The translations under genes were made by a program, and so were the position numbers. A DNA stretch of 64,000 nucleotides from contig NZ_QVQV01000011.1 in the NCBI RefSeq assembly GCF_003429005.1, positions 124,184-188,183 of the forward strand, in the 5' to 3' direction. Of this stretch, positions 9,034 through 17,621 are shown in pieces. Position 1 is the first letter of the stretch. Every line of letters starts with the position of its first letter. The DNA is from Paraburkholderia sp. DHOC27 (GTDB lineage: Bacteria; Pseudomonadota; Gammaproteobacteria; Burkholderiales; Burkholderiaceae). The notes under the pieces were generated by a model, which worked only from the letters and a program-made list of their open reading frames with translations, was not told where the DNA came from and did not search any database.

Positions 9034-9083
9034 CATAGGCATCATCAGCCGGGGAGGCGGTTATACGGAGGAATGCCATCTCC
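9034..9083 (-). promoter_or_regulatory. Fluoride riboswitch 4, upstream of membrane-CNNM operon
   Basis: Minus strand: GGAGATGGCATTCCTCC, AACCGCC, GGCTGATGATGCCTATG. The promoter is TTGCGA (9115-9120), 17 bases, TAGAAT (9092-9097). CCTATGTTCCC can pair with GGGACGTAGG a few bases downstream. No ATG follows that hairpin, so this copy lacks the leader-ORF arrangement. Confidence 0.95.
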
Positions 9084-9148
9084 GTGACGCTATTCTATCG
9101 GTACGAAGCATTCGTCGCAAATCTCGACGATCCAGGATGGCCGACAGC

Positions 9149-10480
9149 TCAGCTTTTCATGCCCGGAATCGGGACACCGCATATCTGAAGGAGCAGCACG
9201 ACATTCAACGTAAGCACGAGCAGCGCCGCCACGATGGTCAGGCCAGCTACAAAGGCCCTGTTGCGGTACCGGCCCATGATTTCCTGGCGGGACGTGAACC
9301 ACACCAGCGCGACAACAGGAAATGGCAGCGCAAAGCTCAGGATCACCTGACTGACCACCAAGGCCTGCGTTGCATTGATACCCAGTCCGACCACGATGAA
9401 GCTCGGTATCATCGTTATCGCGCGTCTGAGCCAGATAGGGATGCCGAAGCCGACGAACCCCTGCATGATCATCTGCCCGGCCGCGGTCCCCACGACTGAA
9501 CTCGACAGGCCGGAGGCGACCAGAGATAAGAGAAAAACGGCCGCTGCGGCTTTGCCCAGGACGGGGGCAAGGGTGTGGTATGCCGACTGGATTTCGGCCA
9601 CTTCCGGGTGGCCTGCGTGGAAAGCCCCGGCTGCGGTCAAGACCATTGCGATATTGATCAATCCGGCAACCGCAAGCGCTACTGTCACTTCGATGTTCGA
9701 GTAACGCAGCAGCTTTGCTCTTTCCGATTCGTTTTTGACAGGTGCCCGACTTTCGGTCAGCCCCGAATGGAGAAAAAGAGCGTGTGGCATGACTGTCGCG
9801 CCGATAATACCCACTGCGATGGTGAGCGCTTCGCTGTCCGGCAGCTCTGGTACGAACAGATGAGGAAGAGCCGCCGCCCAGTTGATCGGCGTCACAAAGA
9901 GTTCAACGAGGTAGCACAGGCCAATCACGCCGACCATGGCACCGACCATATGTTCGAGTGGACGGAACCTGTTCTTCTGAAATAGCAAAAAGCCATAGGT
10001 CGCGATTCCAACGATGACCATGCCGACGAGTAGCGGGACATGCAGAAGAAGGGACAATCCCAGAGCGCCGCCGACGAACTCAGCAAGATCGGTCGCCATG
10101 GCGGCCACTTCGCTGATTACCCAAAGGACCAGCACGACAGGTTTGGGAAAATGCTCCCTGCACAGTTCGGCAAGGTTGTGTTCGGTGACGATTCCAAGTT
10201 TCGCGGCCAGCGCCTGAAAAAGCATCGCGATAAGATTGGCAACCACAACCACCCATAGCAGCGCATACCCATATCGCGCTCCCGCCTGGATATTGGTCGC
10301 GAAATTGCCGGGGTCGACGTATGCAACCGAAACGACAATGGCGGGCCCCGCAAAAGGAAGCAGTAGAGCGAGACCGTGTCGACGTCCTTCAAGCGCCTCG
10401 CGAATAGCTATGGTGGTACTGTCGGTGAGCGGTTTGGCGACCGGCTCATTCACTTCGTCGTCTCGGGCGCGTTTGTCCAT
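9149..10480 (-). CDS. mntH: Nramp-family manganese/iron transporter MntH
   Basis: A 443-residue proton-coupled divalent metal importer with about eleven helices. The helix 1 metal-binding motif DPGN (in YVDPGNFATNIQAG near residue 57) and the helix 6 MPHA motif (near residue 230) are both present, so it should transport manganese or iron. An AAGGA ribosome-binding sequence precedes the ATG. No riboswitch is found between it and riboswitch 5, which points the other way. Manganese import genes are among reported fluoride-riboswitch associations in other bacteria, so membership of the same response is possible. A decayed second copy lies at 16855. Confidence 0.93.
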   Translation of the reverse strand: MDKRARDDEVNEPVAKPLTDSTTIAIREALEGRRHGLALLLPFAGPAIVVSVAYVDPGNFATNIQAGARYGYALLWVVVVANLIAMLFQALAAKLGIVTEHNLAELCREHFPKPVVLVLWVISEVAAMATDLAEFVGGALGLSLLLHVPLLVGMVIVGIATYGFLLFQKNRFRPLEHMVGAMVGVIGLCYLVELFVTPINWAAALPHLFVPELPDSEALTIAVGIIGATVMPHALFLHSGLTESRAPVKNESERAKLLRYSNIEVTVALAVAGLINIAMVLTAAGAFHAGHPEVAEIQSAYHTLAPVLGKAAAAVFLLSLVASGLSSSVVGTAAGQMIMQGFVGFGIPIWLRRAITMIPSFIVVGLGINATQALVVSQVILSFALPFPVVALVWFTSRQEIMGRYRNRAFVAGLTIVAALLVLTLNVVLLLQICGVPIPGMKS

Positions 10481-10754
10481 CGCGGATTCGTTCCTTGTTT
10501 CACTCTTGCAGGCGTGGCGTAACCAGCAACAGTTATACCCACTGATCTGAATATAATTTCGTTGTATTAACCGCTATGGTCTTACTCACTACACCGCACA
10601 TGCCTGGATGGTAGAGGACCAGTTCGACAGAACGGCTGCGACGAGCTGCAGATTATCAGCTCCGTCATAGCATCCTGACGCCTGCCGGTGCCGCCGCCGG
10701 GGTGGTGCGCACCACGACTTGCGAAGAAGCTCAGGTGACGGTATCCTGCGCCTA

Positions 10755-10806
10755 GGAGATGGCATTCTCCTCAAGTGTCGGTCCTCCCCGGCTAATGATG
10801 CCTACC
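10755..10806 (+). promoter_or_regulatory. Fluoride riboswitch 5
   Basis: GGAGATGGCATTCTCC, AAGTGTCGG, CCGGCTAATGATGCCTACC. The promoter is TTGCGA (10719-10724), 17 bases, TATCCT (10742-10747), identical in boxes and spacing to riboswitch 6. CCTACC can pair with GGTAGG at 10841-10846, the ribosome-binding site of the next leader ORF. Confidence 0.95.
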
Positions 10807-10853
10807 GGCTGCGTCTTGCGGCGCAAAGCAATTCTTTCATGGTAGGTGTCACG

Positions 10854-11048
10854 ATGCACTGTGCTTCGCAATCGGCAACGCGGTTGCCTTCAGACGTTTC
10901 TTACCTCTCTCCGTTCAGCTTAACCGCAGATTCGTGCGCGTGCCGCATCCAGGGCGCGGATAGGTCTGTTCGCAAATGCGGAACGTATCCCCGAATGTAT
11001 GCTCATGCGCGTTATTGGCGCTCGCCGGCTGCTCTCTGTCAGTTCTGA
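10854..11048 (+). CDS. Putative leader ORF after riboswitch 5
   Basis: A 64-residue open frame beginning MHCASQSATRLPS. Its start resembles the leader after riboswitch 6 (MYFAPQLTRLPS) in DNA and in protein, showing that the two cassettes share an origin. AGGTG sits five bases before ATG in the aptamer-pairing segment. It ends 130 bases before the gene at 11179. Confidence 0.4.
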   Translation: MHCASQSATRLPSDVSYLSPFSLTADSCACRIQGADRSVRKCGTYPRMYAHARYWRSPAALCQF

Positions 11049-11178
11049 CTTCGCCTGGGGGGGCGCGATATCCGCCATAAGGTACGGCTCTCCAGGCGAT
11101 GGTCGAGAGGGGCGGCCCGACAGGCGGCGGACCTGAGCGTTTGATTCGGACGTTCAAATATGTTGCAGGGAAATGATC

Positions 11179-11628
11179 ATGACAAATGCAATGTGGATCG
11201 TCGTGGCGAACCAGGCTGTGTCGAGAATTTTCGAAACGAGAAACCCGTCCGGGGAGATCGTGGAGAAGACGGCAGCCATTCACCCCGCTTCGCGCCTAAG
11301 GGAAAAGGACCTCGTGTCTGACGCGCCGGGGCGCACCTATGACAGATTTGGGGCAGGTCGGCATAGGGCTGACCCCGCGAGTTCCCAGCACGCCCGGGAG
11401 GCGGCGAGTTTTGCGAACGAAATCGCCGCGACGTTGAAGGAAGGCGTAGCACGGGGCGAAGTCGGCACGCTGATTCTGGTCGCGCCGGCTGCTTTTCTCG
11501 GGCAGTTGCGTGGCAAGCTCGATGCGGACACGTTGTGTCATGTGACGCTTGAGCTTGGAAAGGATCTTGTCCACCTCAATGCAGATGAGATCAGAAGTCG
11601 TCTGCCCGAGTTCCTGCCGAGACACTGA
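11179..11628 (+). CDS. Host attachment protein / baeRF12-like
   Basis: A 149-residue protein of the Host_attach family (bacterial relative of archaeal/eukaryotic release factor domains). Recognised by MWIVVANQAVSRIF at the N-terminus, the long AGRHRADPASSQHAREAASFA-type central segment and LVAPAAFLGQLRGKL, ending with the conserved ELGKDLVHLNADEIRSRLP block. The original family name comes from plant-associated bacteria; the biochemical role is not established. The start at 11179 gives nine-base spacing to AGGG; 11173 is the alternative. It is the first gene of the riboswitch 5 unit. Confidence 0.82.
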   Translation: MTNAMWIVVANQAVSRIFETRNPSGEIVEKTAAIHPASRLREKDLVSDAPGRTYDRFGAGRHRADPASSQHAREAASFANEIAATLKEGVARGEVGTLILVAPAAFLGQLRGKLDADTLCHVTLELGKDLVHLNADEIRSRLPEFLPRH

Positions 11629-11763
11629 TGGGCGATAGTCTGGCGCCGGTGATATGGGCTACGAGCAGGGCATTTGCCACGAACGCGAATGGCTCGCGCG
11701 CACCTCAGCGTCTCCCGGATCGAAGCGCCTTTCCGGCATCCGACCCGTTGTCGCTGCAAGTCG

Positions 11764-11931
11764 ATTAAGGAAGACCTACGCATCATTCTGAGCCCTTTCG
11801 AAGAGCCTGGCCGTATGGATCCGCCGTATTTTGGAGGTCGAATGAAGGTGGTTCTCACCGACATGGGCCGGCTGGTGCATCTTTGCAGGGCCGTGCGCAG
11901 AATCGCTAAATTACTGAGAAAGACTGGATAA
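11764..11931 (+). pseudogene. Relic of a phosphoglycerate-mutase-like histidine phosphatase
   Basis: The frame reads RIILSPFEEPGRMDPPYFGG followed by RMKVVLTDMGR, clearly matching the start of the intact protein at 17622 (RIILTRHGEVDGIDPPRFRG, then RMQLALTDLGR). The catalytic RHGE is destroyed, and the frame stops after about 50 further residues, so only the N-terminal quarter is left. The stop directly precedes the ATG of the LysR-type stub at 11932. Confidence 0.7.
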
Positions 11932-12210
11932 ATGGTTCCTCTTGACTGGACTCATCTTCGCTATGTGCTCGCCGTTGCACGAACGGGAGGATACAGTGAT
12001 GCGGGACGACACCTCAACGTTGATCCAGCCGTCGTCGCAAAACGGATCCGGGCGATCGAATCCGCGTCGCACCTGAAACTTTTTGAGCGGACTCCGGACG
12101 GACAGCTGCGCCCAACAAAGGCCAGTAAAGCCATTATCGCGAGGGCGGAGATCGTCGAGTCCCAACTCATTTCTTTGAGCGACGTCGTCAAAGGACTTGA
12201 CGCGTCCTGA
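11932..12210 (+). CDS. LysR-type DNA-binding domain protein without effector domain
   Basis: A 92-residue protein holding only the winged helix-turn-helix of LysR regulators: WTHLRYVLAVARTGGYSDAG, then a recognition helix region HLNVDPAVVAKRIRAIE, then SHLKLFERT. The usual 200-residue effector domain is absent, but the protein ends cleanly in VKGLDAS. A second 92-residue protein of the same design lies at 61389 and ends VKGLDAQ, so this is probably a real short form rather than a truncation. It follows the host-attachment gene and the phosphatase relic. Confidence 0.75.
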   Translation: MVPLDWTHLRYVLAVARTGGYSDAGRHLNVDPAVVAKRIRAIESASHLKLFERTPDGQLRPTKASKAIIARAEIVESQLISLSDVVKGLDAS

Positions 12211-12447
12211 TGTTTTTAAGCGGATCATTTTCAGTGCGTCAGTACGGCACCAGTCAAGCGGCGATTCCACTGAGGGATTTGCTAGCGTTCCCAGTGAGGC
12301 TTTCGCTGGTTTCACCGGGCATGTGGGCGTGTTCGGTGAGGCTCGCAGAAGACATCGATATCCGCTGAGAACGTAGGCGTTTCCTGCAGACGGGGCGCAA
12401 TGCCCAGGGTCAAGTCAGCGGCGTGGGCGCAGCAGTCGCTCGTCTAT

Positions 12448-13051
12448 TCAATGAGGTTTAAGCGTCAGACGTCCGTTTCTGATTTTGTTCGACCAGCGCC
12501 TTCCAGCACCCAGATGGTCGACATGTTGATGCAGATTCTTTGCCCATGAAAACCTGGCTTCGACGCCGAGATTGCTAACAAGCAGCACAACCTTGACGCG
12601 CTTGCAGTGAGCCATGAATTCGTCCAGTACATCCGCACGCAGGTTGCGCATCGTCACCATCAGGTTGCTGGCTTCTTCGAGAGACTGGCCTTTTCCAATG
12701 TCGCTGGCGAGCTCGAGCATCGCTCTTTCCGGCACCGAAACAAGCACATCTGGATCACCGGCCGGCAGAGCCTTCAGCCCATGGCCGTACAAGAAACCTT
12801 CATCGAAGAGCGTGGTGACTGGTACGGAGCAGATGGCCCGACACCCAGCCAGGAAACTCGTAAGGCCTCTCGCCCCAAAGCACGACTCGCTCCCGGTACG
12901 CGATGTTATGCCGCACGCCTCGCCATGCAAGAGCCGTTTTCCCGGCGACGTGGAGGCCGGGAACTCGCCGGCTGAGACGATATGCAGGTTGCCGGTGGCC
13001 AGCGACGCCGGAGCGCGGGGTGTTCGATGCGGGCTCCCGTGGCTCCGACAT
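12448..13051 (-). pseudogene. Frameshifted AbiEi-family antitoxin / regulator
   Basis: Two minus-strand frames together make the typical AbiEi-like protein. The upstream part reads LSRRVPGLHVAGKTALAWRG and GVRHNIAYRERVVLWGERP; the downstream part, in another frame, reads ICSVPVTTLFDEGFLYGHGL, PAGDPDVLVSVPERAMLELA and GKGQSLEEASNLM. The frameshift lies around 12800-12870. No AbiEii toxin is adjacent. It therefore looks like a dead type IV toxin-antitoxin remnant. Confidence 0.65.
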
Positions 13052-13740
13052 CGAGCTGAGGCGGTGTGTCGCGTTGTTCAGCGGGAAATCGGCTCAGCGG
13101 GATATCGGTGACTGATGTTCGGAAAACGCCCCGCCGGATAACGCTGCGGGTCCGAAGCGTTTTGCGATCTGCTCAGAGGCTCGTGACCGAATCGAAGCCG
13201 CGCCGTTGGTCTGTACCGTCGCCTGGAGCGTCGCTCGATATCAAAGCGGCCCTGCAGCCCTGGAGGAGCCATGGTACGCAGTTGTTCAAACGTGCCTCAC
13301 CGATCGGGTTGCCGGCACGGTGAGTGCCTGAAGAAGCTCGCAGTGCTCCGCCGTTCCGCCGTGGCACTTCGCGACCTGCCGCAGGGCGCGCCGCATTCGC
13401 TGAAGGTCCCGGATCTTGCCTTCAACGTCATCGAGATGGGCGCGCGTCATACGGTCAGCGCCTGTGCAGGGCCACTTCGGGTGATGCGCGAGGGTGAGCA
13501 GCTCGCGGATCTCATCGATACTGAAGCCGAGCTCGCGGCCGCGCCGGATGAATGTCAGACGCTTCGCTGAGCTATCGTCGTATTGTCAGCGTCGGATAGA
13601 TACTCCCCACTTTCGTCGAAGTAATTTTCCCCAGTTTTTTGTCTGGCGGCGCCGCGCAAGCGGCGCCGCCCCCTCGATCAACGACCATATCCCGCTTCGG
13701 ATCCGTCGTGGGGGTGTCGGTGGTCGAGCTGGGAGAGGTT

Positions 13741-14964
13741 ATGACGATTCTGGAATTGCACCGGCAGGGGCTGAGTATTTCTGCCATCGCCGCTCGACTG
13801 GGTATGGACCGCAAGACCGTTCGCAAATACATCAAGGGTGGTGTGCAGGCGCCGCGTTACGGCCCGCGCGCGCCACGACCTTGCGTGGTCGACCCGTTCG
13901 TTCACTACGTGAGTGAGCGTGTGCGTGAGTACCCGGACCTGAGCATTGAGCGACTGCTGCGGGAGATTCAGGCCATGGGTTACGCGGGCGGGCGGACAGC
14001 GCTGGGCGATCTGGTTCGGGAAGTCCGACCACCACGACAGCGAGGCTTCGAGGTGCGCTTCGAGACACCGGCCGGTCACCAGGCGCAGGTCGACTTCGCA
14101 CGCTTCAACGTCGAATTTGAAGACGTGCCCGGACAGCGGCGATCGATCTGGCTGTTCTCGATCGTGCTCGGGCACAGCCGTTATCTGTGGGGGCGTTTCG
14201 TCGAACATCAGGACCTGCAGACTGTCCTGCGCTGTCACATGGAAGCCTTCGAGCACATTGGTGGTGTGCCGCGCGAAGTGCTGTACGACCGCATGAAGGC
14301 AGCGGTGCTGGGCGAAGTCGAGAAGCACATCGTCTACAACGCGAAGCTGGTCGCGTTCGCGCAGCACTATGGTTTCGCTCCGCGTGCATGCAAGGCGTAT
14401 CGCGCCAAGACCAAGGGCAAGGTCGAACGCCCGTATCGCTATATCCGCCAGGACTTCTTCCTCGCACGAAGATTCCAGAATCTCGCCGATCTGAACCGCC
14501 AGTTGCGCGACTGGCTCGACACGGTGGCCAACTCCCGGGTGCACGGCACGACGCATCGCGTCGTCATGCAGCACTTCCGTGAGGAACGCCCCGCGCTTCA
14601 GGTGTTGCCTGCCGGCGTCTTCAATGGCGTCATCCGGCTTGAGCGGCGCGTGAGCCACGAAGGTCTGGTGTCGGTCGGCGGCAACTACTACAGCGTGCCC
14701 GACCGCACCCGCAGGCGCACACTCGACGTTCACAGTCTGGCTCACGAGATCCGCATCTACGAGGACGGCGAATTGCTGGCAGTGCATCCCGTGCTGGAAG
14801 GCCGGCGACGAACATCCCTGCTGCCTGGACATCGAAACGCGGGCCAGCGCAGGCAGCAGGCTGCGCGTGACATATCGTCTGGCACGACTGGCGTCGCACG
14901 TCGGCCGCTGTCGTTTTACGATCAGGTGGCCAGGCGTCTGGCTGATGCCGGGAGGCGCGCATGA
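13741..14964 (+). CDS. istA: IS21 transposase IstA
   Basis: A roughly 407-residue transposase. The N-terminal helix-turn-helix (LELHRQGLSISAIAARLGMD, then RKTVRKYI) is followed by the DDE integrase core; QVDFARFNVEF near residue 115 carries the first Asp, and the DRMKAAV block (near residue 183) and KTKGKVERPYRYI (near residue 221) the later acidic positions. GGGAGAGG just before 13741 supports this start, although the frame is open further left. It overlaps istB by four bases. Confidence 0.93.
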   Translation: MTILELHRQGLSISAIAARLGMDRKTVRKYIKGGVQAPRYGPRAPRPCVVDPFVHYVSERVREYPDLSIERLLREIQAMGYAGGRTALGDLVREVRPPRQRGFEVRFETPAGHQAQVDFARFNVEFEDVPGQRRSIWLFSIVLGHSRYLWGRFVEHQDLQTVLRCHMEAFEHIGGVPREVLYDRMKAAVLGEVEKHIVYNAKLVAFAQHYGFAPRACKAYRAKTKGKVERPYRYIRQDFFLARRFQNLADLNRQLRDWLDTVANSRVHGTTHRVVMQHFREERPALQVLPAGVFNGVIRLERRVSHEGLVSVGGNYYSVPDRTRRRTLDVHSLAHEIRIYEDGELLAVHPVLEGRRRTSLLPGHRNAGQRRQQAARDISSGTTGVARRPLSFYDQVARRLADAGRRA

Positions 14965-15827
14965 GCAGCGTTCCGACCTCCACCGTCGAGCGGATACAAC
15001 GTTACCTCGTTGGCTTGCGCATGCCGCGTGCGCTTGAAGCGCTGGATGCCACGCTGAAGCGTTTCGAGCAGGGCGACAGCTCGATGCTCGAAGTGCTGGA
15101 GACGTTGCTGGGCGAAGAGTTCACGACGCGCGAGACGCGGCGCATCCGCATGGCGCTGCAGACAGCGCGACTGGGCACCGTCAAGACGCTTGCCGGATAT
15201 GACTTCAGCTTCCAGCCGAGTCTCGATCGCGATCGCATCATGACGCTCGCGCAACTCGAGTTCATCGAACGACGCCAGACGGTCCACTTCCTCGGGCCGC
15301 CTGGAACCGGCAAATCACACCTTTCCATCGCGCTGGGCGTCGAAGCGATACGCGCCGGCAAGAGCGTGTACTTCGGCTCACTGGCCGAAATCGTCAACTC
15401 GATGGCGAAGGCCGAGCGCGAAGGCAACCTGGCCCAGCGTGTGCGCTTCCTCGCGCGCAACAGTCTGCTCATCGTCGATGAGATCGGCTATCTGCCGATC
15501 GGCTCCAACGGAGGCAATCTGTTCTTCCAGCTCGTCAATGCCTGCTACGAGCGATGCGCGATCATCCTCACGTCCAATCGCAGCTTCGGCGAATGGGGAG
15601 AAGTGTTCGGTGACACCGTCGTCGCAGCAGCGCTGCTCGACAGGTTGCTGCATCACGCGATCGTCGTCCAGATTGAGGGCTCGTCGTACCGGCTGCGTGA
15701 GCACGCCGATCTGCTGCCCGACCATCTGCGCAACCGGCCAACTTCCCTAAACCCTGCACCTGTGGAAGCGGCACGTCGCCGCCCAGGTCGCCCCCGAAAG
15801 AGCTCACCTGATCCATTTAGCGGCTGA
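14961..15827 (+). CDS. istB: IS21 helper ATPase IstB
   Basis: A 288-residue AAA+ ATPase of the DnaC/IstB type. Walker A is GPPGTGKSH (near residue 113) and Walker B LLIVDEIGYLPI (near residue 168), followed by sensor-like TSNRSFGEWG. It starts in an ATGA overlap with istA, typical for IS21. It appears intact, so the element may still be mobile. Confidence 0.93.
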   Translation: MSSVPTSTVERIQRYLVGLRMPRALEALDATLKRFEQGDSSMLEVLETLLGEEFTTRETRRIRMALQTARLGTVKTLAGYDFSFQPSLDRDRIMTLAQLEFIERRQTVHFLGPPGTGKSHLSIALGVEAIRAGKSVYFGSLAEIVNSMAKAEREGNLAQRVRFLARNSLLIVDEIGYLPIGSNGGNLFFQLVNACYERCAIILTSNRSFGEWGEVFGDTVVAAALLDRLLHHAIVVQIEGSSYRLREHADLLPDHLRNRPTSLNPAPVEAARRRPGRPRKSSPDPFSG

Positions 15828-16088
15828 TCATCGCAAACACACAGGGTGGGGAAAATTACTTCGACAGTTCTGGGGAAATTGCGGCCGACGTTGACACGTA
15901 TTGACGATAGCCATTACTTGCCCGGCTTGTCGCGCCTAACAACTCGACCTTCTCGTAGTAGCGGATCGTTTCTATTTTTACGCCCGAGAGCTGGCTCAAG
16001 GTGCCGATGGAATAGTTGTCGGTCATGGCTTGACCCTGTAGTGGCTACAGGCTTCAGGATACGCTCTTTGAGTCCATTGGAGACCGCC

Positions 16089-16715
16089 ATGCCGGGACAC
16101 TGCTGTCACCATTGCGAAGACCAGCCGGTCCAGCAACGCGAAGGATATCGGAGATTGCTCTGGGTCGCGCTGGTGATTAATTGCATGATGTTTGGCGTCG
16201 AAGTGCTGGCGGGTCTTGCTGGCGGATCGGTTTCGTTACTGGCTGATTCGCTCGACTTTTTCGGCGATGCGGCCAACTACGGCATCAGCCTGGCGGTCCT
16301 GGGTTTGAGTCTGGGTGCTCGCGCGCGCGCATCCCGGTTTAAGGCAGTCACGATGGCGGTATTCGGTGTCTGGCTGCTTGGTCTGGCTGTGTGGCACCTT
16401 CACAAAGGCACGGTACCAAGCGCGCCTACGATGGGGGTCGTTGGAACCTGCGCACTTCTCGCCAACGGTGTCGTGGCAGGGCTGCTATTCCGGTATCGTG
16501 AGGGCGACAGCAACATGCGCAGCGTCTGGCTTTGCACCCGTAATGACGTGCTTGGGAATGTTGCGGTTCTGCTGGCTGCGCTCGGAGTATTCGGGAGCGG
16601 ATCTGCGTGGCCAGACCTTACAGTTGCCATAATTATGTCGGCGCTCGCGTTGACGTCCGCAGTGCACATCCTTCGACAATCGGGTACTGAACTACGCAGT
16701 GATGCCGAAAGATGA
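16089..16715 (+). CDS. Cation diffusion facilitator family transporter
   Basis: A 208-residue membrane protein with a metal-binding-like start (CCHHCE at residues 5-10) and about six helices. SVSLLADSLDFFGDAANYGISL (seen as two adjacent blocks near residue 50) gives the CDF helix 2 Asp pair, and TRNDVLGN in the second half is the matching helix 5 motif. It should export zinc, cobalt, cadmium or a related divalent ion; it lacks a long C-terminal cytoplasmic domain. Its divergent MerR regulator is broken by IS21, so expression may be altered. Start chosen at the first ATG giving the conserved start. Confidence 0.82.
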   Translation: MPGHCCHHCEDQPVQQREGYRRLLWVALVINCMMFGVEVLAGLAGGSVSLLADSLDFFGDAANYGISLAVLGLSLGARARASRFKAVTMAVFGVWLLGLAVWHLHKGTVPSAPTMGVVGTCALLANGVVAGLLFRYREGDSNMRSVWLCTRNDVLGNVAVLLAALGVFGSGSAWPDLTVAIIMSALALTSAVHILRQSGTELRSDAER

Positions 16716-17308
16716 AGCCGCCCCAAGCTCTCATGTTGTCTTCATTTCATCTTTTGCCATACGTTTGGCAATTCTCATGGGAGCAACTGCGGCCCACGTC
16801 GACGGCCCTCTGTACCGCAACCTCCTGAGGACTGCGGGAGACGGCAATCATCCGTCAAGTGACAATCGCGACCCGCCACGGCAAAGCATAGTCATATCGC
16901 GCGCCTGCCCGAGCGTTGGGAGCGAAGTTGCCCGCACAAAAGGACGCAACGGAGGGTAGTACTGTCGGGCAGCGGTTGGGCCACTAGCATGTGCATTCCG
17001 TGTCACTACCCGGTTGTCCGTCGCAGGGTCCTGCTGTGTTTTTAAATTCGCTACGCGAGCAGCGCAGTAACAGTCGTCCTCGTTTTTTTGCAACACTATT
17101 TCGTTATATTGAATTCATCCAATCCTGAGTGTTCTCCCTCGCATGGCACCTCGGGGGAATGCGGGGAGGCTGCCGGCGCGCGATACACGTAAGAGGGCGA
17201 TGATGTCGTCCCGCGGGAACAAGTTGGTTCCAATGTAAGCCGGGGTCCAGGAAGGAGGACCATTGGGCGCACTTGCGAAGCCGGCTGGACAACGGTATCC
17301 TGATTTCT
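16716..17308. other. Intergenic region with decayed DNA
   Basis: About 590 bases between the CDF gene and riboswitch 6. It contains the mntH relic (16855-16950) and otherwise nothing I can support. The last 40 bases are the promoter of riboswitch 6. Confidence 0.5.
16855..16950 (-). pseudogene. Relic of mntH
   Basis: On the minus strand the frame reads VASFCAGNFAPNARAGARYD followed by YALPW, matching VAYVDPGNFATNIQAGARYG and YALLW of the intact MntH at 9149. The DPGN metal motif has become CAGN, and a stop follows soon. Similarity at the DNA level continues a little to the right (to about 16985). It is a fragment of the 5' end of a second mntH gene. Confidence 0.7.
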
Positions 17309-17361
17309 GGAGATGGCATTCTCCTCAAGCGCCGGAAGTCGCCGGCTAATGATGCCTACTG
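17309..17361 (+). promoter_or_regulatory. Fluoride riboswitch 6
   Basis: GGAGATGGCATTCTCC, AAGCGCCGG, GCCGGCTAATGATGCCTAC. The promoter is TTGCGA (17273-17278), 17 bases, TATCCT (17296-17301). CCTAC can pair with GTAGG at 17395-17399, which also forms the ribosome-binding site of the leader ORF at 17407. Confidence 0.96.
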
Positions 17362-17406
17362 ATGCGCCTCCCGGCGCAAAGTTGTCCTTCCACGGTAGGT
17401 GTCGTC

Positions 17407-17541
17407 ATGTACTTCGCTCCGCAACTGACGCGGCTGCCTTCACTTATTTACCTTCTTTTCGTGTTCAGGCCGCGTGCAGGTCCGCACGACCGCCGCGCAC
17501 AAGGAAGCTGGCACATGGTCCGGCGCAGCTTCCTGGCGTAG
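17407..17541 (+). CDS. Putative leader ORF after riboswitch 6
   Basis: A 44-residue frame starting MYFAPQLTRLPSLIYLLFVF, partly hydrophobic. AGGTG lies five bases before ATG. It resembles the leader after riboswitch 5 over the first dozen residues. Its stop is 80 bases before the phosphatase start, with a GGAG directly after the stop. Confidence 0.4.
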   Translation: MYFAPQLTRLPSLIYLLFVFRPRAGPHDRRAQGSWHMVRRSFLA

Positions 17542-17621
17542 GAGAATATCGACCACGCGTTCCTGACCGCAGGCCCCCGGCGGTTGATGGATTTTCACTT
17601 CTGATCGATGGAGCAAGACCC

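Larger units (their letters stand above)
13584..15896. mobile_element. IS21-family insertion sequence
   Basis: A complete element of 2313 bases with istA and istB. The ends are imperfect inverted repeats beginning TGTCAGCGTCGG on the left and TGTCAACGTCGG on the right (minus strand); both contain the internal repeat GTCGAAGTAATTTTCCCCA. It is flanked by CGTAT on both sides (13579-13583 and 15897-15901), the target-site duplication. The insertion splits a merR gene. Confidence 0.93.
13286..16026 (-). pseudogene. MerR-family regulator interrupted by IS21
   Basis: Reading minus from 16026: MTDNYSIGTLSQLSGVKIE, TIRYYEKVELL, up to NGYRQY, then the IS21 element, then DDSSAKRLTFIRRGRELGFS, IDEIRELLTLAHHPKW and so on to a stop at 13286. 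The first part is the MerR winged-helix domain, the second the dimerisation helix with a Cys and His-rich end (KCHGGTAEHCELLQAL) as in metal-sensing members. It diverges from the CDF transporter at 16089 and was probably its regulator before the insertion. Confidence 0.88.

Noticed and set aside
9100..10754. Expected fluoride riboswitch for mntH
   Set aside because: No aptamer lies on the minus strand upstream of the mntH start; riboswitch 5 points the other way.
13678..14832. Long minus-strand frame opposite istA
   Set aside because: GC-rich shadow of the transposase gene; no independent domain.
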